Part shown: positions 1 to 8,718 of the stretch, one piece after another
Numbering within the stretch: position 1 is the first letter of the stretch
Layout: each line of letters starts with the position of its first letter
Source: Pirellulales bacterium
GTDB taxonomy: Bacteria; Planctomycetota; Planctomycetia; Pirellulales; JAICIG01
DNA length: 64,000 bases
Direction of reading: 5' to 3'
NCBI GenBank assembly: GCA_035533075.1
Contig: DATLUO010000193.1
Coordinates: 1 to 64,000 of the forward strand
The notes under the pieces: model-generated
The model's database searches: none
What the model saw: the letters and a program-made list of their open reading frames with translations, nothing else
Told to the model about the DNA's origin: nothing
Translations under genes and position numbers: made by a program

Positions 1-106
1 GCCCCTATGACCATTTCCATCGACCGATGGACCTGCCCATGCCTGGCCGCTTCATTCTTCTTGGGAAAGCCGGATGCGGGAAATCCGCCCGTCCGGTTTG
101 ACGAGG

Positions 107-130
107 GGCGGGGAGGCCAACCTCCCCGCC
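107..130. repeat. perfect 10-bp stem hairpin
   Basis: The arms GGCGGGGAGG and CCTCCCCGCC flank a 4-base CCAA loop. No gene lies next to it and no T-run follows. It is probably another intergenic palindromic repeat rather than a terminator. Confidence 0.6.
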
Positions 131-733
131 TACTCTACTCAGGTAATCTTTCTGTCGTTCTACTCGTTCTACCGCGCGGCTGGCTTGGCATGGATCCGTG
201 GCGGGCGCTGGCCCGCATCGTTCCCATTGTTGTACCGCGCCGTTGGCTTGGCACCGATTTTTTTTCGACCTCTCACCGCACCTCGACGAGAGCCGGCGAC
301 GCTGCTTCGCCGCACGGACAAACGAATTGCTCAAAGAATAGGCAGTCAGGCGACCACTATGCACATCATTTCGGCGGCCGCCAGAAAACCCTCCTGTCAG
401 GTTAATCGATGGGCAAAAACCTCGTGTTTCGCCGGTGTCGGCAAATTTGCCCACACCGTGCGCGGCGCGCGAACCGATCGCCCATCGCTCAGCCCACTGC
501 TCAATTCTTAGGCACGGCTGGAGCTCTGCCAACCACCAACCACTGACCACCGACCACTAATTGTTAGACGCTTTTCCGCCCTAAAAGTTCCTCCCCGTTC
601 CTTTGCTGCGGGGCACGCATCGCCGGCCATCGGCCCGCTGTTTTTCCCCTCTGCCAGTAATACGAAACGGCGCGGCCCAAAATTCCACCGCAGCCTCTCT
701 CCTCCTCTTTTCCCGTAAGGTGACGCTGGCGAC

Positions 734-835
734 GCGGGCCGCCGCTTCGCGACCGCCGATCCGCTCGCGGAGCGTGCGGGCTACGTAGCCCGCACGCTCC
801 GCAAGCGGGAGGGTGACCGCGAAGCGGCGGCCCGC
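734..835. repeat. large nested palindrome (about 102 bp)
   Basis: The outer arms are an exact 18-bp inverted repeat (734-751 and 818-835). Inside them is a perfect 36-bp palindrome (about 767-802) centred on CTACGTAG, with one further near-matched flank. The whole could fold as one long stem or a cruciform. No coding function is visible. Such a structure would be consistent with a palindromic repeat element or a recombination or replication-fork site. Confidence 0.75.
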
Positions 836-1110
836 TGCCGGAAGCGGTTGTTGGGCGCGTCGTTTTGTAGACTGCCAACGTACACCTCCGCCGGGCAAGC
901 CGGCGGCATCCACTCGGAACAAAAACGGGCGTCAGGTAAACGCTCGTCGTCCCGCGTTCATTCTTGTGTTCTATCTCGCGACTGGCTTGGGATGCATCTG
1001 GCACGCGCGGAATGACGGATTGCGGGCGATTCGACGTGATGCTGGCATTCTTAGATGCGGCTTTGGCCCTCATCCTGAAGGCGTCGTCGGCTTTTCCGAG
1101 TGTTGAACAA

Positions 1111-2748
1111 TCAAGGCGAAGGCGCTTGACGGTCGGCGAAGCAATGGAAGACCCAAATCGGCCAGTCGGGCACGCCGTGGTCGTACCGCTCGACGAACGT
1201 TTCGGTCACCTTGACGCGGTGCAGGGCGGGGACGTCGAACGACGACTCGAAGCGGTCCAGCGGCCCGTGGCCGATAAACCACACTCCCGTCTCGAGCGAC
1301 CGCTCAAGTTGGTCATTATCAATGAAGTCGTCCGCGGGTATGAATTGCCGCGCCCAGCGGCCGCGGGCCATCGAGCCGACGAGGCGGACGCGAGCTTGGG
1401 AGCCCGCGTAGAACTTAGCGGGCACGAAGTGCAAGTGGCTCTCTGCGACAACCAATTCGCCCGGCCCGATCGAAGCGAGCACGCGCTCCATTGCTCCGCG
1501 CATGCCGTGGCAGGTCTCAATCTGGCGGCTTCGCCAGAAGTCGAAGGCCAGAAAAGTGTTGCCCCATACGAGCAACAACAACAGCCCTGCACGCACGCCA
1601 GGCCAGCGTGCCAGCAATCGCCACGCGGCCAGCGCGATCAGCGCAAGCAGAAAGAGGTGCGCGAAGCGAAAGTAGCGTCCTTCCCAGATTGGCGTCTTCA
1701 GCGACGCGAGCCCCGCCGCGGCCAGCGGAAACGCAGCCGAAACGATCAGCATCCAGTCTCCCCGCCGCGCCCGCCAGGCCACGACGAAGACGCTGGCCAA
1801 CAAGACCGACGTCAGGCCGATGGCCTCGACTTGGCGGAGCGCGCCATAGGGCGGATCGACCGGCTGCACGAACTGCGCGAAAGTATCGGCGAGCAGTTGC
1901 GCGTCCAACGGTGCAATCCAGAAGCCCTTGTGAACCATGCGATGCTCCGCGAGGAACATCGGCAGGCCGGGCAAAAACATCGCGGCGGCGAGCGCCCCCG
2001 CGGCTCCGGCCCGGCCTGCCAACGATTGCGCCCGCCGCCTCTTTCCGCGCCAAAAGCGAGCCGCGATCAGGCCGAACAGCGCGGCGAACTGGCCTGCGAC
2101 CGAAAAGAGCAGATAGGGATGGAGGTATTGGGTCACGCCCGCACTTGCGCCGTAGGCGAGCCACCATCGCCAGGCGCCGCTGCGCAAGGCCCGCAACAGC
2201 AGCCAGCTCGACAGGGCAACGGCCGCGGTGCCGGGGGCGTACATGCGCACTTCGATCGCGGCGTTGATCTGGAACGGACTGGTGGCCACCATGAGCGCGA
2301 CGGCCAGCGCGAACCATTGGGCGTTCATCGAACCGCGCGCGGTGCGCCGGCCTTCATTCGCGGCGCGCGACAGCAGGTAGAGCTCGAACGCGAACAGATA
2401 CATGCCCGCGACGGCGAGCAAACCGAACAATACCGAGAAGCCGCGCAGGGAGGCGGCCGACTCGCCGAATGCCGCCATCCAGCCTTTCAACAGCAGGAAA
2501 AACGGAGGCAGCACCGTGTCGAATCGCAGGCGGTGCAATAACTCACGCGCCGGAAGGCTGGACTGCTGCCAGGAGGCCGCCTCGTCGAACCAGATGCTGC
2601 GCGTGGTGAATTGCGGGAACCGCAGGGCTGCGGCCAACAGCACGGCCCCGCCAATGCCCAAGAGTATGCGTGCGCCGGGCCGGCGCAATGGCAGCTGCTT
2701 TGCTTGCTGGCGCGGCGGCGCCTCGACGACAAGAGGGGGCGCGCTCAT
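1111..2748 (-). CDS. GT39-like integral membrane glycosyltransferase
   Basis: The protein has about 545 residues and many hydrophobic segments. Early on it carries the motif IWFDEAASW, the acidic DE pair in the first large loop that is typical of the GT-C/GT39 (PMT_2, ArnT-like) superfamily, which moves a sugar from a polyprenyl-phosphate donor to a lipid or protein on the outer face of the membrane. A hydrophobic core with several helices and a soluble C-terminal part follows. The ATG at 2748 was chosen because the upstream in-frame extension is hydrophilic low-complexity sequence that would overlap the preceding gene. It lies 29 bp after the LRR lipoprotein gene, so co-transcription is likely. 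It is divergent from the three closely related GT39 proteins further on. Donor and acceptor cannot be told from sequence. Confidence 0.75.
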   Translation of the reverse strand: MSAPPLVVEAPPRQQAKQLPLRRPGARILLGIGGAVLLAAALRFPQFTTRSIWFDEAASWQQSSLPARELLHRLRFDTVLPPFFLLLKGWMAAFGESAASLRGFSVLFGLLAVAGMYLFAFELYLLSRAANEGRRTARGSMNAQWFALAVALMVATSPFQINAAIEVRMYAPGTAAVALSSWLLLRALRSGAWRWWLAYGASAGVTQYLHPYLLFSVAGQFAALFGLIAARFWRGKRRRAQSLAGRAGAAGALAAAMFLPGLPMFLAEHRMVHKGFWIAPLDAQLLADTFAQFVQPVDPPYGALRQVEAIGLTSVLLASVFVVAWRARRGDWMLIVSAAFPLAAAGLASLKTPIWEGRYFRFAHLFLLALIALAAWRLLARWPGVRAGLLLLLVWGNTFLAFDFWRSRQIETCHGMRGAMERVLASIGPGELVVAESHLHFVPAKFYAGSQARVRLVGSMARGRWARQFIPADDFIDNDQLERSLETGVWFIGHGPLDRFESSFDVPALHRVKVTETFVERYDHGVPDWPIWVFHCFADRQAPSP

Positions 2749-2777
2749 CGGTTGATCTTCAAGTCTGGGAGCGCTAA

Positions 2778-3389
2778 TTAGAGATCGGCCGCCCCCTTCT
2801 CCGTGACCTTGGTGTTCCAAACTGAGAGATAATCGAGTTCTTTCAGGGCCACGAGGTGTTTCAGTCCCGCGTCGCTCACCTGCGTTTCGTCGAGGCTGAG
2901 CGTGCGGAGCCACGTCATTTTGGCAAGATGCGCGAGCCCCGCGTCAGTGACGTGGTCTCGCCACAAAGAGACCGACCGCAACTTCGGCAGCTTGGCGAGC
3001 GTTTCCAGGCAGGCGTCGGAAATAGCCGCGCGGTCCAGACGTAGCGACTCGAGATCCTTGAGCGCGGCAAGCTTGCCGACGCCGAGGTCGCTGATCCGCG
3101 TGCTCGAAAGAGAAAGCGACTTGAGTCGCGGCGACTGTGCGATGTAAATGGCTCCCTCGTCGCCCACGCTGGTGCCGTCGAGGCAGAGGTTTTCCAGGCT
3201 CGTGGCGCCGGCGAGCGCCGCAAGGTCGGCGTCAACCACCCGCGGATGGTCGCGTGCGTCGATTTCGGCCGAGTCGCCCGCCTGGACCTCATCGACCGCG
3301 GTACGAAATAGCTCGTGATCGGTGGGCCGGTGGCAGCCCGCGATCGCCGCGAGTATGAAGAGCAACGCTGGCAAACATCTCTTGCACAT
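2778..3389 (-). CDS. LRR lipoprotein
   Basis: A 203-residue protein that opens with a lipoprotein signal ending in AIAGC, so it is probably lipidated at Cys19 and attached to a membrane. The rest is a run of about six leucine-rich repeats of the bacterial type (pattern LxxLxLxxTxVSDxGLxxL, about 24 residues each), predicted to form a short solenoid for protein binding. Its start lies 4 bp after the stop of the GT39 gene upstream in transcription order. The same pairing, with the same 4-bp gap, recurs at 13.09 kb, where this gene is truncated. A close relative with a related N-terminus stands at 25.8 kb. The binding partner is unknown; the fixed pairing with GT39 suggests a role at the cell surface. 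Confidence 0.8.
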   Translation of the reverse strand: MCKRCLPALLFILAAIAGCHRPTDHELFRTAVDEVQAGDSAEIDARDHPRVVDADLAALAGATSLENLCLDGTSVGDEGAIYIAQSPRLKSLSLSSTRISDLGVGKLAALKDLESLRLDRAAISDACLETLAKLPKLRSVSLWRDHVTDAGLAHLAKMTWLRTLSLDETQVSDAGLKHLVALKELDYLSVWNTKVTEKGAADL

Positions 3390-3393
3390 CGCT

Positions 3394-5499
3394 TTAGCCT
3401 CGCTCTTGATTCGCTGGCTGGGGCGAATCCGTGAGTTCGGGGAGGCCGAGACGGCGCCTCACCCGATTCACTTCGGGCAGCTCCAGGTGATAGATATAGA
3501 TCGAGTAGCCGGCTCTCGCGACCGGCTCGAAGTGCTGAAAATAGGTGAGGTATGGGCGATCCATGTATGATTTATCGCCTTGGCCGTCGGGGATGTGATA
3601 CTTGTATCCATGCAGCATCATCACGCTCACGGCATACCAGCCAGGAAGCGGGCCATTTTCCGCGCGGGAGGTTGGTGAGGGCTCGCGCGGTTCTCCCCCC
3701 TCGTTCTCCGGATGAACCGGTCCGTGCGGCGGGAGCGAGAATTCGATTCCTGCGGCGCGCGGGTCAAAATAGCCGAAGTAGGCCAGTCCTAGCGGACGGG
3801 CCTCCGTGCGCTCGCCGAGCCATGTCTTAAGGTACAGGAGATCCTGACCCCAATCGAGATTGCTGTCGAGCATGTGCCAGCGGCCCCCCTGCGGACCGCC
3901 AACGAGCTCATTGAAGTACGAAAGCGAGTGCGGATAATACCAAAGGCTACTGCCGATCGACCAAGCCAGGGCCAGTCCCGCAGCCACCTTCTGTAGGGGA
4001 CGGACTCGGTGCCGTTCCGGAGATACGCGGCCTCCGTGACGTTCCGCCGATTCCGGTAGAGAACGGACTCTGTGCCGTTCCGTGGCATCGGCAAACAACC
4101 GCCCCAACCTGCCGATCCAAATAAACACGAACGGAAAGATCGGCAGCACGTAGCGCAGGTGATGATTGAAGCCGGTCTGCGAACTGACCAGAACGAGAAT
4201 GACGGCCGCCGGCAGAAGCAAGACGAATTCGTCTCGCCCGGTCGCGCCGCCAATCGTCGACGTCTCGCTCGGCGAGATGTTCGCCGTCCTCATCACGCGG
4301 AGCGTGATGCCCATGCTGGCCGCTATGAGAAACAGCAGCCAAGTTCCCAGCGGCACTTTGATCGCCAAGCCATACAGGTAATAGTACCACCAGCCACCAT
4401 GCCGCCATTCGCCGCGCAGGTAAGATGGATAGCCGCGCTCAAAGTCGCTTTTCTGCTGGTCAATGCCGCGAACGTAGTTTGCCGGTAGAGGCACCCTCAG
4501 CCCCGCCAGGGCCGTTCTCGCGAAGCGGTTTCGCCGCCCCGAATTACGCCCGGCCAGATCGGGCGCGCCGCCCAGTGACGTGCTGAGGAAGTCATAGTCC
4601 CCTAACGGCTGTAGCGAACCTTCGAATACGTAACCGAGGTTGAGGACGTACAGGCCCAGCGCGGCCATCAGCACGAGTTGGGCGGCTTGTCGTAGGCCAG
4701 CCTTTCCAGCCCGACGCCCCTCGCTCGTGACCTCCGCTAGGTCGCGCTTGTCAATCTGACGCTTTTCGAGCGCTGCCGACACGCTGTCAAGCTGGAAAGC
4801 CTGACCTACGCTCTTGCTAGCTCTGGCGACGCGCCAAAACAGCCAAGCTAATGGAAAAAGAGCGTACAGGATGAGGAACGTCGACTTCGCCAGCTCGGCT
4901 GCCCCGAGCGCGATTCCCGTCGTGACCGCCCGCGGCCAGCTCGGGGCGCGCAGCCATTTCCAAAACAGGTACCAACAGAGCACGCCCATTGATGTAGCTC
5001 CCACATCGGGCGTAATCATCTGCGCGTGGGCGAGGACATTCGGACAAAAGCACCATAACGCCAGCGCCAACAATCCGCCCACCGGACTGTACAGCTCTCG
5101 GGCCCAGCGATAGCAAAGGCAACCCCCGAGCACGCTAAAAGGAATGCAAGCCCAGCGGGCAATGGTGAATAGCCAGAACGATCGCACCCCGTTGGCGGAG
5201 ATGAACCGTTCTCCACACTGAAACTCTCCGCGCGCGCCGGGCGAAAGGGAGTAGGCGCTCCAGTCCGATCGCGGGCGCATCAGCGCCACAGGCCTGGTGG
5301 CCACCAACCTCACGAGCGGCGGATTGACGCGGTAGAGGTCGAAACGGCCGAAGTGCCAATGGCTGAGGCCCGCGGCCATGTGACCGACCTCGTCGATCGA
5401 CGGGCTATGCTTCGTCGCCGCCCAAGTCAAAAGAGCGGCATGAACGCTTAACAAGCAAGTGGCAACAAGGCCCGGTCGTCGTAACAGTTTCGCGATCAT
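3394..5499 (-). CDS. GT39-family membrane glycosyltransferase, copy 1
   Basis: About 701 residues with many membrane helices. The first external loop holds HSPSIDEVGH (the acidic GT-C motif) and YRVNPPLVR, and the soluble C-terminal part ends with the conserved segment AGYSIYIYHLELPEVNRVRR. It probably transfers a sugar from a polyprenyl-phosphate donor. The ATG at 5499 is supported by the copy at 13.1-15.2 kb, which starts MIAK at the equivalent place; sequence upstream of it is a palindromic repeat. Compared with the third paralogue (17.3-19.1 kb), two stretches are extra, about residues 230-269 and 471-502. Each is a translated copy of a palindromic repeat, and both keep the frame. The gene ends 4 bp before the LRR lipoprotein gene. 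Confidence 0.85.
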   Translation of the reverse strand: MIAKLLRRPGLVATCLLSVHAALLTWAATKHSPSIDEVGHMAAGLSHWHFGRFDLYRVNPPLVRLVATRPVALMRPRSDWSAYSLSPGARGEFQCGERFISANGVRSFWLFTIARWACIPFSVLGGCLCYRWARELYSPVGGLLALALWCFCPNVLAHAQMITPDVGATSMGVLCWYLFWKWLRAPSWPRAVTTGIALGAAELAKSTFLILYALFPLAWLFWRVARASKSVGQAFQLDSVSAALEKRQIDKRDLAEVTSEGRRAGKAGLRQAAQLVLMAALGLYVLNLGYVFEGSLQPLGDYDFLSTSLGGAPDLAGRNSGRRNRFARTALAGLRVPLPANYVRGIDQQKSDFERGYPSYLRGEWRHGGWWYYYLYGLAIKVPLGTWLLFLIAASMGITLRVMRTANISPSETSTIGGATGRDEFVLLLPAAVILVLVSSQTGFNHHLRYVLPIFPFVFIWIGRLGRLFADATERHRVRSLPESAERHGGRVSPERHRVRPLQKVAAGLALAWSIGSSLWYYPHSLSYFNELVGGPQGGRWHMLDSNLDWGQDLLYLKTWLGERTEARPLGLAYFGYFDPRAAGIEFSLPPHGPVHPENEGGEPREPSPTSRAENGPLPGWYAVSVMMLHGYKYHIPDGQGDKSYMDRPYLTYFQHFEPVARAGYSIYIYHLELPEVNRVRRRLGLPELTDSPQPANQERG
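3993..4085. repeat. palindromic repeat family C, inside GT39 copy 1
   Basis: Two imperfect copies of a unit reading ACGGACTC..GTGCCGTTCC on the plus strand lie within the coding sequence. They translate in frame as ERHRVRSLP and ERHRVRPLQ. The matching place in GT39 copy 2 (13696-13787) carries the same element. The third paralogue lacks it. Confidence 0.75.
4692..4809. repeat. palindromic repeat family A, inside GT39 copy 1
   Basis: Inverted arms of about 24 bp (4692-4715 and 4786-4809) share the core CTTTCCAGC. On the coding strand the element is read in frame, starting VGQAFQLD and ending near AGKAGLRQ. The same family occurs in GT39 copy 2 and, outside genes, at 30545-30645. Confidence 0.8.
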
Positions 5500-5508
5500 T
5501 GGGTACAA

Positions 5509-5585
5509 GGAGGATGGCCTTCCCAGGCCGTCGCATTGTTCTTTCTTCTGGCTGTCAGTGGGACGGCCTGGGAAGGTCATCCTCC
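5509..5585. repeat. palindromic repeat family B, copy 1
   Basis: The arms 5509-5532 and 5562-5585 (core GGATGGCCTTCCCAGGCCG) are inverted copies separated by about 29 bp. The element sits just upstream of the GT39 start at 5499. An almost identical element occupies the same place upstream of GT39 copy 2 (15170-15245), so it was carried along in a segmental duplication. Confidence 0.8.
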
Positions 5586-5604
5586 GCCGACCGAGCCCTT
5601 ATCC

Positions 5605-5745
5605 GCCCCACTTCCGCCAGCGCTATAATGTCCTCATGGCATCAACGCCATCGCACAGAAGGATTTTCTTGTCTTGCGCCGGGCCGCGCGGACAGTATCC
5701 GACCGGAACCTCCGCGATGTGCAACCCCATGCGGCACGCTCGGAC
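5605..5745 (-). pseudogene. truncated GT2 glycosyltransferase (C-terminal fragment)
   Basis: This stretch aligns by eye with the last part of the intact GT2 gene at 15256-16113. Both contain the block encoding AEVPVGYCPRG and the following lysine/arginine-rich tail, in the same position relative to the family B repeat and GT39. Similarity stops near 5745, and no catalytic N-terminal part is present. It is a decayed leftover of a duplicated GT2-GT39-LRR module. From here to 5993 nothing else was recognised. Confidence 0.75.
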
Positions 5746-5993
5746 CACTTCGTGCGCGTCGGCGTCTGCTAAATGCACTGCTCATATGAAATCATGGAAA
5801 GGCTGACGGGATTATCGGGATGCTCCACCACTTCCAAGCAAGCAACACGTTCACCTCTACCGAACCGGCGATTCTTGTTCGCCTATTTTAGGAGCCTCTT
5901 TTGCGATTGCAAGGGATGGCCAGAGAAACCAAGGAACCGTGACACGAACCACTCGACGGACTGGGTGCTCTGGGCAAGGGCGAAGCTCGGCGG

Positions 5994-6662
5994 TTAACTG
6001 TTTAGCTCGTTGTACCACAGGAACACCAGGGTGCCTCCTATTATGCCCGTGATTCCGATACACGCCTCCGCTCCCGCCAGACCCGCAATTGCCTGGCGCG
6101 AGTTCAGATCGATTGCGAAAACCGGCGCAATGAGAATCACGATCATTTGCACGAGAATCGCGATGAACGCCGGGAGGCCGGTGGTGGGCATGAAACTTGA
6201 GAAAAACCAGGACACTCCGAACACCATCAGGCCTGCCGCGATAAGCGCCGGATGTGGGACCTGCGCGATTACTGGGGCGGAACCGTTGCTGGCGGGCGTA
6301 AGCGAAACCGCCACTCCAGCGGCCAGGAGGTTTCCTGACCAGACGCAGACAAGCAAGCCGGCAGCGACGATGAACTTGCTCAGCGCAATCGCGAACCGTG
6401 TCGGGGGCAGATAGGCTAAGAATCGCGCGGAACCATCGTTCCGCTCGCCGGACAACGCGCTGCCGCCCGCGAAGGCCGCGCTGACTAGCGAGAGACCCGA
6501 ACTTGCCGCGGCGGACAGCGACCATGAATCGCGCAACGGATAAGGCGCGCCTTTGACCAGCCAGGTAATAACCGACACGAGATAGGGCATCGCCATCAGA
6601 GCAAGCGCAAGGCAGATGACGTAGGTCATTAATCGCAAATCCTTCCACAGTAGCGCTCTCAT
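5994..6662 (-). CDS. ABC transporter permease (ABC-2 type)
   Basis: A 222-residue protein with about six hydrophobic helices and the opening MRALLWKDLRLM, the short cytoplasmic start typical of ABC-2 permeases. The conserved part includes SGERNDGSARFLAYLP, which matches the ERxxGTxxxLxxLP region of this family. Its start overlaps the stop of the ATPase gene by 4 bp, the usual translational coupling of the two subunits. It would form the membrane channel for the ATPase encoded at 6659-7570. It is the last gene of a six-gene operon that also encodes a Cys-rich secreted protein and a redox membrane protein. The substrate is unknown; export of the operon's own product is possible but unproven. 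Confidence 0.85.
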   Translation of the reverse strand: MRALLWKDLRLMTYVICLALALMAMPYLVSVITWLVKGAPYPLRDSWSLSAAASSGLSLVSAAFAGGSALSGERNDGSARFLAYLPPTRFAIALSKFIVAAGLLVCVWSGNLLAAGVAVSLTPASNGSAPVIAQVPHPALIAAGLMVFGVSWFFSSFMPTTGLPAFIAILVQMIVILIAPVFAIDLNSRQAIAGLAGAEACIGITGIIGGTLVFLWYNELNS

Positions 6663-7570
6663 CGCCCCACCCTGCCGCGCGCGTAAGCCAGAAAAATGTC
6701 TTCCAGACTGATCGCTTGCTCATCGACGCGCTCACAGCGATTCGCCTGCCGAACTTCGTCGAGCGTCGCGGACGTGACGTCGCGAGCGACAACAACCCAC
6801 TCACGATCGACGCCGCGCTGCCAAATGGAATTCCTTGGGGGGACGAACGGCCCCGACTCCGCGGCGAGCCGAACATGTATGCGTCTTGTACGACCGAGCA
6901 GATCCGCCACGCGGCCCGATATCGCAAGTCGCCCCGCGATCATGAAGCCGACTTCGTCGGCCGTCCGTTCGATATCGCTGACGTTATGACTCGACAGCAC
7001 GACCGTTCGTTCACGGAGTTGCGGCAGCGTCTTGAGAGCGTCGAGGAATTGCCGGCGAGTCAGCGGGTCAAGTCCGTTGGTCGGCTCGTCGAGCAACAGC
7101 AAAGCGGGCTCGTGCGCGAGGGCCAGCAGAAGCGCGAGTTTGGCCAGCATGCCATGCGACAGGTGCTTGACTCGCTTTGCCGCATCCAATCCCAACGACG
7201 AGCAAAGCTCGTTTGCGAGATCGAAGTTCCACGTGGGGTAAAAGGCGCTGGTAAAACGAATTACCTCGCGCACGCGCATCCACGGATAAATAAAATGCCG
7301 CTCGGGAACGTATCCGATCCGCGCGCGAAGTTCCGCGCTACGCCGCGCGACATCGCATCCCAAGACGACGACCTTCCCGCTCGTGGGCATGATGAGCCCT
7401 GCGAACAACTTTAGGGCGGTCGACTTTCCAGCACCGTTTGAACCGAGCAAACCGAATATTCGCCCCGCGCGCAGCGAGAAGTCAAGATGGTCGACGGCTA
7501 GTGTGTTGCCAAACGCCTTTGTCAGTGCGCTGGCTGCGATCGCTACCTCAGGCATGTCGCCTTGGCTCAT
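6659..7570 (-). CDS. ABC transporter ATP-binding protein
   Basis: A 303-residue nucleotide-binding subunit. The Walker A loop GSNGAGKST lies at residues 43-51, the signature is LSHGM, and the Walker B is LLLLDEPTNGLDPLT, followed by a switch histidine in SSHNVSD. The C-terminal 80 residues form the variable extension of the CcmA/NatA-like group that partners ABC-2 permeases. The start ATG at 7570 lies 4 bp after the stop of the DUF1573 gene, and its end overlaps the permease start. It powers the transporter by ATP hydrolysis on the cytoplasmic side. All catalytic motifs are intact, so the transporter should be active. Confidence 0.92.
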   Translation of the reverse strand: MSQGDMPEVAIAASALTKAFGNTLAVDHLDFSLRAGRIFGLLGSNGAGKSTALKLFAGLIMPTSGKVVVLGCDVARRSAELRARIGYVPERHFIYPWMRVREVIRFTSAFYPTWNFDLANELCSSLGLDAAKRVKHLSHGMLAKLALLLALAHEPALLLLDEPTNGLDPLTRRQFLDALKTLPQLRERTVVLSSHNVSDIERTADEVGFMIAGRLAISGRVADLLGRTRRIHVRLAAESGPFVPPRNSIWQRGVDREWVVVARDVTSATLDEVRQANRCERVDEQAISLEDIFLAYARGRVGR

Positions 7571-7574
7571 GTCA

Positions 7575-8702
7575 TCACAGGATTATCACCGGAACTACCA
7601 AGCGACGCTTGCCGCCGTTGCGGAGGCTGGCGTTGACGACGACGCTACTGCGATGCACTCCGGCGTGCTTCGCGTGCGAGACGCATGTAACCACCAATTT
7701 CGGCCGGTCGGTACCGTTGTCGACGACCGTCCACTCGATGCCGCCCTCCGCGCATTCTACGGCTCCGATGTCCACTGCTGCATCGCCTAACGCGGAAAAT
7801 ACCACTTCGCGGCTAGCCATGTGGTCGCTCGGCCCCCAATACAGAACACTGGGCATGGCCTCGATTTCGTTGGCGACCTCACCGCTTGCCACGAGCGAAA
7901 ATTCCTGCGGCGGCCCGTCGCTGCGGGCGACGCTAATTCTGATTCGCGTGGAAAATTGCCGTTCTCCCTCGGCCAGCTTATTTGGATCGACCGTGGTATC
8001 ACCGACAAACACGAAATCATCCGCGCTTCGCCGCGGAGCATCGCTCAACTCCACGACGATGTGCGGCTGCTCTCCGTCGCATGCCGCAGACAGTACGGGA
8101 ACTGCTCCGTCGATCGAAGGCAGGACAATACGAAACGCCGCCCTCGCCGCGGCACCCCCTCGCCGCAACGAGTCGAACCGGATGGCCGATGGCAGTACGC
8201 CATGGGCCGGGTCGATTTTCGCTGCGAGAGAAACGGCAAAGTCTTGTCGAATCGGCTCTTTGACTTCTCTCTCCGCGACGAGGGCAATCGAGGCCACTGG
8301 CGCCGCTTGCATAGCCGACGTGTCGAGCGCCGCCAGCAGCGTGGCGCGTTCGGCGGGTTCGAGCGTGTCCTTGTCCAGCTTGGCCGACGTGCAAGTACAG
8401 GAACTTTCGGCAATGCGAATCTTGACCGGAGTGGCTGAGACGTTGGTGACTGTGAATTGATGCGTGGCGACTAATCCGCTAGGCACCATTCCGAACTCGT
8501 ACCGCGGTTCAGATACGCTCACGAGTTTCGCCGACTCAGCCTGGCGACTATTCGCGGCGGCTCCGCCAGCCTGGTCCGCCGCTGGCGACTCCTCTCTGAG
8601 GCGGAACAAGGCGGACAAGAGCGAACACAGGACTCCCAACGCGAGTAGCACAAACGCGGCGTTTTTGATGTTGTGTCGGGATAGAATGTCGCGCGCACCC
8701 AT
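7575..8702 (-). CDS. DUF1573 membrane-anchored protein
   Basis: A 375-residue protein with one N-terminal membrane helix (about residues 14-33). A DUF1573 domain follows: it begins YEFGMVPSG, continues HQFTVTN, and has the cysteine motif SSCTCTSAKL, all hallmarks of this Ig-like beta-sandwich family. The C-terminal half appears to hold further beta domains. DUF1573 proteins are outside the cytoplasm and are common in Planctomycetota and Bacteroidota; their biochemical role is unsettled. It lies 4 bp before the ABC ATPase and 16 bp after the LolA-like gene. Two more DUF1573 genes occur in the parallel run at 21.6 and 23.9 kb, again next to a Cys-rich gene. Confidence 0.85.
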   Translation of the reverse strand: MGARDILSRHNIKNAAFVLLALGVLCSLLSALFRLREESPAADQAGGAAANSRQAESAKLVSVSEPRYEFGMVPSGLVATHQFTVTNVSATPVKIRIAESSCTCTSAKLDKDTLEPAERATLLAALDTSAMQAAPVASIALVAEREVKEPIRQDFAVSLAAKIDPAHGVLPSAIRFDSLRRGGAAARAAFRIVLPSIDGAVPVLSAACDGEQPHIVVELSDAPRRSADDFVFVGDTTVDPNKLAEGERQFSTRIRISVARSDGPPQEFSLVASGEVANEIEAMPSVLYWGPSDHMASREVVFSALGDAAVDIGAVECAEGGIEWTVVDNGTDRPKLVVTCVSHAKHAGVHRSSVVVNASLRNGGKRRLVVPVIIL

Positions 8703-8718
8703 GATCGGCTCCGGCGTT

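Larger units (their letters stand above)
1..1110. other. stretch without a convincing gene
   Basis: Open frames exist on both strands, but their translations are arginine- and proline-rich, have no domain, signal peptide or ribosome site, and overlap each other, as expected for GC-rich noncoding DNA. The stretch holds two strong inverted repeats, listed separately. It also has a degenerate repeated phrase (GGCTTGGCA near 181-191 and 245-251, and a related form near 982). It looks like repeat-filled intergenic DNA downstream of the minus-strand gene that ends at 1111. Confidence 0.6.

Noticed and set aside
964-2541. A long plus-strand open frame over the first membrane protein gene
   Set aside because: It is Arg/Gln-rich with no domain, and overlaps a clear membrane protein on the minus strand.
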